Assembly: GCA_008501765.1 (NCBI GenBank)
Contig: QQUE01000013.1
Coordinates: 62,001-126,000 of the forward strand
From: Calditrichota bacterium
GTDB lineage: Bacteria; Zhuqueibacterota; Zhuqueibacteria; Zhuqueibacterales; Geothermadaptataceae
Reading direction: 5' to 3'
Length of the DNA: 64,000 bases
Shown one piece after another: positions 19,329-26,711 of the stretch (the first letter of the stretch is position 1; the number at the start of each line of letters is the position of its first letter). Both the position numbers and the translations under genes were made by a program. Below the pieces are notes generated by a model that was not told the origin of the DNA, did no database searches, and saw nothing but the letters and a program-made list of their open reading frames with translations.

Positions 19329-20513
19329 ATGAATCTGCCGCGTGAACCAATCGAAAAACTTTATCAAAATCTACCTGCCACCACTAAAACTGCTTTGGAT
19401 AAGTGTATTTCAAAGATAATCGAAACCAAGAAAAATGGCGGCAAAATTGTGGCTGTAACTGGCAGTGGTCCCAATTTGCACGAAGGGGTTACAACGCTGA
19501 TTGCGGAATTGATAACAAAAGGTATCATCGATGGTGTGACGACAAGTTCGGCTGTCATCGCCCACGAAATGGCCGGCACATTGGATGAAGTGCACCGCGT
19601 CGATGGTCGTCAGCTTGATTTTCCCGCAGATATTTTGCCCAAAGGAAATATTTTTGAGGCCTCAATTCTGTCCCCTGATTGGTTAAAACAAATTTCCAGC
19701 GAGATGATAATCGACCCGAATTTTCTCGAAAATATATTGGCATTAAAAGGGGATCGCATCATAAAAGCTGCCGGGAATATGGCTTATCCCATGGGGTTGC
19801 GCACCGAAAATCTTGCAAAAGAAATTATGTTCATCGCCAAAAGTAAGGGGCTGCCATTTGAAGCTGTTGCTGGCAAGGGCGCTGATCCGCAAACGATGCT
19901 TGGCGCCGCAGTGCGAAAAAATATCCCGGTTTTGGTGACAATTCCACAGCTTGTTGGTGGTGGCGCTGTTGGCCTCGCTATCGGCGATTCAATTTCCCTA
20001 ACCGAGCGCGCGACACGCATAGCTGCAATGATGGATTCCGCTGATATTATCATCGAATCTGCCGTGGCTTTGACACAGGAAATTCACGACGGGCCTTTCG
20101 AAACCTACACTGGCCACGGCATTTGGGCGCACTGGGAAGGTTACTCAACGTATTCGCTGAAAGGTAAAACTCTCATTCGTTTTGATCTCGATCCCAACCT
20201 GCAAAAAGCCTGGGACTTCGAAAAAAAATCCAGCCAGGTGCAACAGGCTATCGACAAAGGCCTGCCAAAAACTAAAATGATGGACATCCCGTTCCGCATG
20301 GAAATGTCGGGATTTGCCCGCCTGGAAAACAGCATTCCCGTCACCGGAGATATCGGTGTGATTTGGCCGATCATCGCATTGCGTCTGGAAAAAGAACTCG
20401 GCCTGGATTTGGATTTTATGTCCTATCCCCAGCAATCGCCCGAAGGGCAAAAAATGCGGCAATGGATCGTGGAAAATGTGCAGCCTATTGAGAAAAAGAA
20501 GCTTTATAATTAA
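19329..20513 (+). CDS. Uncharacterised protein, deoxyhypusine-synthase-like fold suspected
   Basis: 394 residues with AAGGGATG upstream and no signal peptide. Segments such as KIVAVTGSGPNLHEGVTTLI, ITKGIIDGVTTSSAVIAHEM and IPVLVTIPQLVGGGAVGLAI recall NAD-binding Rossmann-like proteins of the deoxyhypusine synthase or LOR/SDH-like group (binding-loop, then a loop naming an accessible His). No catalytic Lys motif of true deoxyhypusine synthase is evident to me. It stands alone, followed by a repeat tract. It is clearly a conserved-looking real gene, but the reaction is unknown and the fold link is a weak inference. Confidence 0.6.
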   Translation: MNLPREPIEKLYQNLPATTKTALDKCISKIIETKKNGGKIVAVTGSGPNLHEGVTTLIAELITKGIIDGVTTSSAVIAHEMAGTLDEVHRVDGRQLDFPADILPKGNIFEASILSPDWLKQISSEMIIDPNFLENILALKGDRIIKAAGNMAYPMGLRTENLAKEIMFIAKSKGLPFEAVAGKGADPQTMLGAAVRKNIPVLVTIPQLVGGGAVGLAIGDSISLTERATRIAAMMDSADIIIESAVALTQEIHDGPFETYTGHGIWAHWEGYSTYSLKGKTLIRFDLDPNLQKAWDFEKKSSQVQQAIDKGLPKTKMMDIPFRMEMSGFARLENSIPVTGDIGVIWPIIALRLEKELGLDLDFMSYPQQSPEGQKMRQWIVENVQPIEKKKLYN

Positions 20514-20573
20514 GCAGAAGAACGTGTTCAGAAAAATGCAGTTGGCCATTGGCTGCGAGCTTTTAGATAAAAG

Positions 20574-20671
20574 ACCAATTGCCAATTGCCAATTGCCAAT
20601 AGCTAAAAGCCAAAAGCCAAAAGCCAAAAGCCAAAAGCCAAAAGCCAAAAGCCAAAAGCCAAAAGCTAATC
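20574..20671. repeat. Heptamer tandem repeat tract
   Basis: Four GCCAATT-like heptamers (20574-20601), one GCTAAAA, eight GCCAAAA (20609-20664) and a closing GCTAATC. It lies between two genes. The minus strand therefore reads as an open but artefactual FWLLAFG-type peptide. Confidence 0.9.
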
Positions 20672-20705
20672 TCCCTTAAAACTGTCTCTCAAAAAGGAAT
20701 AAACC

Positions 20706-21887
20706 ATGATTGCAAAACGCAGCCTGTTTTTTCTTGCCAATGCATTTATTTTTATCCCGTCTTTCCTTTCAGCCCAGTCGCATTTTAAAAAAGAATCCAT
20801 TTTTCCGACACAAAATAAACACGTGCACAGTAGCAGTATTGTCGAGGCTGCAAACGGGGATTTGCTGGTCTGCTGGTTTTACGGCTCCGGTGAGCGCACG
20901 GCGGATGACGTGCTCGTGCAGGGAGCGCGGTTGAAAAAAGGCGCCACGCAATGGTCTCCGGTATTTTTAATGGCCGACACGCCGGGATTTCCCGATTGCA
21001 ATCCGATGTTGTTTATCGATCCAAATCAAAAACTGTGGTTATTTTGGATTGTTGTGCAGGCCAATCGCTGGGAGCAGTCTATCTTGAAATATAAAACGTC
21101 TGTCGATTATCTCGGCGACGGCCCACCAAAGTGGTCGTGGCAGGATGTCATTCATCTAAAGCCAGGCGAAAAATTCGCTCAAACTGTAAAAAACGATTTT
21201 AAAAAATATGCCGATGAAGGCATGTGGGCCGAGTACGCGCCTGCCTATATCGACTTGCTCATCGAAGCAGCGAAAGATCCGGTGAAGCGGCAGATCGGCT
21301 GGATGACGCGCTGTCACCCGACAGTTTTACCGAGTGGCCGCATTTTATTGCCGCTTTATTCCGATGGGTACTGCCTCGGCCTCGCAGCGATCAGCGATGA
21401 CGCCGGACAAACCTGGCGCGCAAGCGGGCCGATGGTAGGGCTGGGGCTCAATCAACCGACGATTGTGCGCAAAAAAGACGGCAATCTCGTCGCTTATTTG
21501 CGCGATGAGGGCGTTCTGCCGCAACGTGTTTTGCAGAGCATTTCAACCGACGATGGCGAAACCTGGTCGTACGCCACCGATACCGAAATCCCAAATCCAG
21601 CATCCAGCCTCGAGGTTATCGTTTTGAAAAATAGCAACTGGTTGATGATTTTTAATGATACCGAAGACGGCCGCCACAGTTTGGCAGCTGCGCTTTCTGA
21701 TGATGAAGGCAAAACCTGGAAATGGAAAAAGCACATTGCCTTAACCGAGTTTGGCAAAGCTTCCTTTTCATATCCGTCGGTGATTCAAACAAAGGATGGA
21801 ATGCTACATGTGACTTATTCATTTACCGATGGCACAAACAAAACCATTAAACACGTCACTTTCGATGAAAAATGGGTTAAAAACTAG
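20706..21887 (+). CDS. Secreted BNR/Asp-box sialidase-like protein
   Basis: 393 residues with AAGGAA upstream and a signal peptide ending FLSAQ. It is a six-bladed propeller type with Asp boxes SDDAGQTW, STDDGETW and SDDEGKTW, matching the BNR_2 exo-alpha-sialidase-like family. Other landmarks are CNPMLFIDPNQKLWLFW and RCHPTVLPSGRILLPLY. True sialidase activity would need the arginine triad and nucleophilic Tyr, which I cannot confirm by eye; many family members act on other sugars. Exported, possibly acting on host or environmental glycans. A secreted phosphoesterase follows. Confidence 0.8.
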   Translation: MIAKRSLFFLANAFIFIPSFLSAQSHFKKESIFPTQNKHVHSSSIVEAANGDLLVCWFYGSGERTADDVLVQGARLKKGATQWSPVFLMADTPGFPDCNPMLFIDPNQKLWLFWIVVQANRWEQSILKYKTSVDYLGDGPPKWSWQDVIHLKPGEKFAQTVKNDFKKYADEGMWAEYAPAYIDLLIEAAKDPVKRQIGWMTRCHPTVLPSGRILLPLYSDGYCLGLAAISDDAGQTWRASGPMVGLGLNQPTIVRKKDGNLVAYLRDEGVLPQRVLQSISTDDGETWSYATDTEIPNPASSLEVIVLKNSNWLMIFNDTEDGRHSLAAALSDDEGKTWKWKKHIALTEFGKASFSYPSVIQTKDGMLHVTYSFTDGTNKTIKHVTFDEKWVKN

Positions 21888-21920
21888 CTGCTGCGATTTG
21901 CAAAAGTAGGTTCGGTGTGC

Positions 21921-21997
21921 GTCATACCCGAAGGCCTTTATCGGGTATCCACATTTATTCCATGTATGGATTCCGTCTAAAAGCATGACGGAATGAC
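21921..21997. repeat. 77-bp GTCAT two-hairpin dispersed repeat, copy 2
   Basis: GTCAT, hairpin TACCCGA...TCGGGTA, ATCCA, a short middle, TGGAT, hairpin TTCCGTC...GACGGAA, then TGAC. Same 77-bp length and inverted layout as copies 1 and 3. It lies between the sialidase-like and phosphoesterase genes. Confidence 0.85.
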
Positions 21998-22069
21998 GAA
22001 TCAAGGGTTTGATAAGACATAATTTTTGCAATTTAATAAAGCCATTCGACAAAAACTCAAGGAGCTAAA

Positions 22070-23812
22070 ATGAACCGAGCTATTATGCGCCTCATCTTGT
22101 TCGTTCTTATTTTGGTATTTACCTCACAGGTGATGGGGCAGTTTCCCGAGGGTACCCCCTGGCTTAAAAGACCGTTTCCCGTCAATAATGAGAAATTTAC
22201 ATTTGCTATTCTCGGCGACAAAACAACGGGTGGCGAAAATAACTGGCCGATATTTGACAGAGCCGTCGACGAAATAAACCACCTGCGACCTGATTTTGTC
22301 ATCATGGTGGGCGATCTAATTCAAGGTTATGTTGCAGATAAAAACCATGTGGAATTGATGTGGCAGGAATTCATGACCCATGCGGAAAGATTGCAGGTGC
22401 CGTTCTTCGTCCTGCCGGGCAATCATGATATTTCCAACGAAATGATGTATGATTTTTGGACTAAAAATGTCGGTCCGCCGTATTACTCTTTTGTCTACAA
22501 TAAATCCTTGTTTTTATTGTTGAACTCGGAGGAATATAAAAAGACAAAAGCCGGACAGTTTGGTGAAAAACAATTGCAATTTATCAAAAATAAAATTGGC
22601 AAAAATAGTCGTGTGAACCATATGTTTTTATTTATGCATAAACCAACCTGGAGCCCAAACGAAGGTGAGTCGAGTTTGACGGAAGAGTGGAAAACTGTCA
22701 TTCCCTGGTTAAAAGGGAGAAAAGCCACGGTTTTCGCCGGGCACAGGCACCGGCTTCTCTACAAAACAATCGACGGCCATCGACACATTCTTCATTCAGC
22801 CACCGGAGGTAAACTGGCCCCGAAAGAGATGGCAGAATTGGGCAATTTTCATCACTTTTCGCTGGTTACGGTGGAACCGGACACGGCTGTTATTGCAATA
22901 ATAAAACCGGGCCATATTTTCCCGGGTGATATCGCCAGACCGGATTTCATCGATAAAGCTAATAGCACGATTTCTGCAAAAAGTGCGGTGGATGTGGATC
23001 AAGCTGAAAACAAAATTCGGGCAACAATTGTGTTTAAATTTACCAATCCATTTAACCGGCTATTACAGGCTAAATTTAGAATTGATATTGCAGAAAAAAG
23101 TGATTGGGTATTTGATAAATTGCAGCGTTTTGTCGAACTCGAAGCTGGCACTTCTGCTGAAATATCTTTCTCAGGGAAGAGCAAAATTGACTCGAGTATG
23201 CCATTTCCTGAAGCACGGTTTGATGTTTCATTGGGGCGGGATGTTGTCAATGAAGGCGTTGTTCAATTTTATCCCGGTGAGGAGGCAGGCTGGCACTCAC
23301 CTGCAGAAGTCCTTGTTCTCGGCGCTGTGGACATGGGCATAAAACGGAAACCAACGGTCAACAATGGCTTGTTGAAATCAGCGAAAATGCTCGTGCAGCC
23401 ATGGGGACCTGAAATTGATTTTAATATTCAAAAAACACAAATGACAGCGGAAGGCCTTAAAAAGTGGCAGCGACTTAAAGTGACGGAGGGCAAAATCGAT
23501 TTTGACCAGTATTTTCGCGATCGGGATTATTCGGTCGGATTTGCCCATTTCACTATCGAGAGTCCGAAGGATAAATTTGTGCTCGCCAGCGTTCGTCCGG
23601 ATAATTTTTGCCAGGTTTATTTAAATGGGGAAGTTGTCTTGACTGGCCAGGCATTGCGCGGAGTTCCCGCGGTCCCATATATTTTTTTGTTGCAATTAAA
23701 AAAGGGTAATAATGAAATACTATTAAAAATGGCCGATTATACCGGCAGTTGGTACAGCAATTTTGCGGTCATCGATCCCGGTAAAGATTTACAATTTAAA
23801 ACCCAGTGGTAG
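22070..23812 (+). CDS. Secreted calcineurin-like phosphoesterase
   Basis: 580 residues with AAGGAG upstream and a signal peptide ending QVMGQ. The metallophosphoesterase domain (about 40-290) shows FAILGDKTTGG, DFVIMVGDLIQGY, LPGNHDISNEM, FLFMHKPTW and VFAGHRHRLL. The usual D-x-H of the first motif is D-x-T here, a variant seen in some secreted members, so one metal ligand is changed. The C-terminal half (about 300-580) is beta-rich and ends in a lectin- or carbohydrate-binding-like sandwich. Substrate unknown. Confidence 0.85.
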   Translation: MNRAIMRLILFVLILVFTSQVMGQFPEGTPWLKRPFPVNNEKFTFAILGDKTTGGENNWPIFDRAVDEINHLRPDFVIMVGDLIQGYVADKNHVELMWQEFMTHAERLQVPFFVLPGNHDISNEMMYDFWTKNVGPPYYSFVYNKSLFLLLNSEEYKKTKAGQFGEKQLQFIKNKIGKNSRVNHMFLFMHKPTWSPNEGESSLTEEWKTVIPWLKGRKATVFAGHRHRLLYKTIDGHRHILHSATGGKLAPKEMAELGNFHHFSLVTVEPDTAVIAIIKPGHIFPGDIARPDFIDKANSTISAKSAVDVDQAENKIRATIVFKFTNPFNRLLQAKFRIDIAEKSDWVFDKLQRFVELEAGTSAEISFSGKSKIDSSMPFPEARFDVSLGRDVVNEGVVQFYPGEEAGWHSPAEVLVLGAVDMGIKRKPTVNNGLLKSAKMLVQPWGPEIDFNIQKTQMTAEGLKKWQRLKVTEGKIDFDQYFRDRDYSVGFAHFTIESPKDKFVLASVRPDNFCQVYLNGEVVLTGQALRGVPAVPYIFLLQLKKGNNEILLKMADYTGSWYSNFAVIDPGKDLQFKTQW

Positions 23813-24168
23813 AATTTGATGGCTGTATCACGGAATACAATTAATATATCCCCGCTCCTTGTGGGCGGCGGTGATGTGAATATTCCAGGCCACAAGGGCC
23901 TGGGCTACAGTTTGAACTTAAATTTTCGATATACGGATCAATTCGATTTTTTTCGATAAATCATCGGTGAAAAAAAATCGTCACCCCGCCCCTCGTGGAC
24001 GGTGGAGATGTGAATTATCCAGGCCACAAGGGCCTGGGCTACAATTTGAACTAAAATTTTTGATATACAGATCAATTCGATTTTTTTCGATAAATCATCG
24101 GTGAAATAATAATCGTAGCCCCGCCCCTTGTGGGCGGATAAATGAGTTTATTTTAAAAGGGGATCAAA
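23813..24168. repeat. REP/BIME cluster upstream of the RAYT gene
   Basis: Two inverted hairpin types alternate. Type B is CCAGGCCACAAGGGCCTGG followed by GCTAC, at 23885-23908 and 24019-24042 (134-bp period). Type A is GTAG plus CCCCGCCCCTTGTGGGCGG, best at 24115-24137, with degenerate copies near 23850 and 23980. Read on the minus strand, B also begins GTAG. An AT-rich spacer with TCGATTTTTTTCGA lies between B and A. Confidence 0.85.
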
Positions 24169-24657
24169 ATGTCCACAACACGTGCATGGTTTCCGCCGAA
24201 ACCACGGAATCACCGCTTGCCAATTGAAACATATTCCAGACCAGATATCGTTTGGTTTTTCACAATTACCTGTTATAAACGACTAAAACCGTTCATTCGT
24301 AAAGAATTGAATCAAATGGTTATCGATGAAATGCAATCAATTCGAACCGGGTGTCGTTGTGAAATTTTTGTCTATTGTCTCATGCCGGATCATCTGCATT
24401 ATCTGATAAAACCGCGTGAACAAGATGCGTCTGTCCTTGTTTTTCACGATCGATTCAAGGGTCGAACAACCAATTTGAGTTGGAACTATGGCTGGAATGG
24501 AAAGTTGTGGCAGCCACGATCATTTGATCATGGATTGCGTCGGGAAGAACAATTTAATGATGTGGCAGCCTATATATTGGAGAATCCCGTGCGGAGTAAT
24601 TTGGTCAAACGGATCGAAGATTGGCCGTGGAGCGGGGTGATGGATGAATGGATGTGA
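24169..24657 (+). CDS. rayT: REP-associated tyrosine transposase (RAYT, IS200/IS605-like Y1)
   Basis: 162 residues with AAGGGG upstream. The HuH motif is in CLMPDHLHYLIKP; the catalytic tyrosine is likely in DVAAYILENPVRSNLV, a typical RAYT ending. Length fits a single-domain Y1 HUH nuclease. It has no terminal IS ends but sits inside GTAG-headed hairpin repeats on both sides, the hallmark of a domesticated TnpA_REP that acts on REP elements. The TGA stop lies within repeat sequence shared with other units (ATGTGAATTATCCAGG). It probably mobilised the 146-bp array at 52.9 kb. Confidence 0.9.
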   Translation: MSTTRAWFPPKPRNHRLPIETYSRPDIVWFFTITCYKRLKPFIRKELNQMVIDEMQSIRTGCRCEIFVYCLMPDHLHYLIKPREQDASVLVFHDRFKGRTTNLSWNYGWNGKLWQPRSFDHGLRREEQFNDVAAYILENPVRSNLVKRIEDWPWSGVMDEWM

Positions 24658-24830
24658 ATTATCCAGGCCACAAGGGCCTGGGCTACAATTTGAATTAAAA
24701 TTTTTGATATGCAGATCAATTCGATTTTTTTCGATAAATCATCGATGAAAAAGAATTCGTAGTCCCGCCCCTTGTGGGCGGCGGAGATGTTAATATTCCA
24801 GGCCACAAGGGCCTGGGCTACGTGGTAGTA
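24658..24830. repeat. REP/BIME cluster downstream of the RAYT gene
   Basis: Type B hairpins at 24663-24686 and 24798-24821 (135-bp period) and a type A hairpin with GTAG head at 24759-24781. The spacer between them matches the upstream spacer (TCAATTCGATTTTTTTCGAT). Confidence 0.88.
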
Positions 24831-25369
24831 TTTTTCCCTAAAATCGCTTTATATTTAAATTTCGACAACTTTTTTATTATTCGAATTGTGTTGTCATTTT
24901 TTCCTTTCATTTCAACACCATGTGATTAAAAAAAAATGAGGTTATGGTTTTTTCAGGTTTGATAAACAAAATATTTACAAAGAAATCTTGCTGATTACGA
25001 GAAATCTTTATATCTTAATTTAATTATTGTGATAGCTTGAACGAATTTTTTACCTGATATCTATCTTGAAACTCTCAAAATGAGTTAAATAATCTCTAAA
25101 TACTCATTGAAATTTTTCCTACCACGATGCGGCTAACTTTCCAGAAACTACACAGACTATAAAGTTTCACGGGTATGAGATGGAGAAATACGATTGCAAT
25201 AAATATCAGTCGACTGGCTTGAGGATTTAACGTAATTGACCGCTCAAAAATGGTGTCAAATCCTTGCGTAAATTTAGGTGCATCACATAATTATTGCATT
25301 AAATCCTGCAAATAAAATTGCAATCTCCACATTATAAATAATTAGTTTAACAATAGAATCTCAGAAAAA
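24831..25369. other. Intergenic region, no gene seen
   Basis: About 540 AT-rich bases between the REP cluster and the phosphatase gene. I see no supported gene or clear hairpin. No Shine-Dalgarno precedes the ATG at 25370. Confidence 0.45.
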
Positions 25370-26665
25370 ATGAACGATGTCAAACTTCAGAAACTGGAAG
25401 AGGAAAATAAAACCCTGCGCGGCGCTGTAGCTGAGCTCTCCATTCTTAATGATATTGCCACGGCAATGAGTTCAACGCTCTCGCTTGCTGCTATCATGGA
25501 ATTGATAGTCAATAAATGCGTCAAACATTTGGCCGTCGAGCAGGTGGCAATTATGCTTCTCGATGAAAAAGGGCAGGATGAGCCAATGCACACGATGGTT
25601 CGTGGCGCGGATTCCAAAGCGGGTATTCTGCCTTACCGCCTGGATGCCCAGTTGACAGGCTGGATGCTGAAAAATCAAAAACCGTTGCTTGTTAATGATC
25701 TGGAGAATGATGAACGATTTCAACTTACAAGAATATCCGATCTCCATATAAATTCTTTACTGAGTGTCCCGTTGCGCCTCAAGGGAAATCTCATTGGTAT
25801 TCTAAATATTTTTAATAAGCAGCGGGAAACAGGGTTTACTTCATCGGATCAGAAATTACTTTCGATCATCGCATCGCAATCGGCACAGGCGATTGAAAAC
25901 GCGCGTTTGTATGAAGAAGAGCAGGACTTGATCCATATGCGTGAGGAAATGCGCCTGGCTCACAGTATCCAAACGAAATTAATGCCAAAAACGGCTCCTG
26001 AAATTGCGGGTTATGCAATCGCCGGCAAAAATATTCCGGCGAAGGACGTGGGTGGGGATTATTTTGATTTTATTCCCATGGAAAATTCCAAGCTGGCTTT
26101 TTGTCTCGGCGATATTTCCGGAAAAGGAATTCCGGCTGCCCTATTGATGGCCAACCTGCAGGCGACAATCCGGGCGCAGACGCTGATGGAAATGCCGGCA
26201 CAAACATGCATTGAGAAATCTAACATTTTGCTTTTTCGCAGTACGGATGTAAACAAATTTGCGACGTTTTTTTATGGCATTTTGGATCCGGTCAATCATC
26301 GATTTTGCTACTGCAACGCCGGCCACAATCCGATATTTAAATTTTCCACTGATGGTAGTTATGAGCGTCTGCAAACAGGGGGAACGGTGCTGGGCATTGT
26401 TGAGAACCTGCCTTATGCTGAAGAAACTATCCAATTTAATAAAGGGGATGTTCTGCTCCTGTATTCTGATGGAATTACCGAGGCGACAAATGCGGCAGAT
26501 GAAGATTTTGATGAGCCGCGACTTATCGAACTCGCCCAAAAGAACCGTGATGCTTCCCCTGCGGAAATCATCGATAAAATTATTAACTCTGTTGAAAAAT
26601 TTTCGGAAGGCACGCCGCAGGATGATGATATTACAGTTGTGGTTATAAAAAGGTTAATGGATTAG
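25370..26665 (+). CDS. GAF domain plus PP2C/SpoIIE-type phosphatase (RsbU-like)
   Basis: 431 residues. A short coiled coil (LQKLEEENKTLRGAVAEL) leads into a GAF sensor (about 35-185) and a SpoIIE/RsbU phosphatase domain (about 235-430). Metal-binding motifs are visible: DVGGDYFDF, CLGDISGKGIPAALLM, NAGHNP, LLLYSDGITEAT and DDDITVVVIKR. Such proteins dephosphorylate anti-sigma antagonists or other phosphoproteins in response to a GAF ligand. It is followed one base later by a Ser/Thr kinase, so phosphatase and kinase are probably co-made and may oppose each other. Confidence 0.9.
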   Translation: MNDVKLQKLEEENKTLRGAVAELSILNDIATAMSSTLSLAAIMELIVNKCVKHLAVEQVAIMLLDEKGQDEPMHTMVRGADSKAGILPYRLDAQLTGWMLKNQKPLLVNDLENDERFQLTRISDLHINSLLSVPLRLKGNLIGILNIFNKQRETGFTSSDQKLLSIIASQSAQAIENARLYEEEQDLIHMREEMRLAHSIQTKLMPKTAPEIAGYAIAGKNIPAKDVGGDYFDFIPMENSKLAFCLGDISGKGIPAALLMANLQATIRAQTLMEMPAQTCIEKSNILLFRSTDVNKFATFFYGILDPVNHRFCYCNAGHNPIFKFSTDGSYERLQTGGTVLGIVENLPYAEETIQFNKGDVLLLYSDGITEATNAADEDFDEPRLIELAQKNRDASPAEIIDKIINSVEKFSEGTPQDDDITVVVIKRLMD

Positions 26666-26711
26666 AGTGGAATTGGTAAATGCAAAAATTCCGTACGAAG
26701 TTGAGAAGCAA

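Noticed and set aside
20145-20648. Minus-strand frame reading FWLLAFG repeats
   Set aside because: It is the heptamer tract read backwards and then the antisense of the upstream gene; no start signal.
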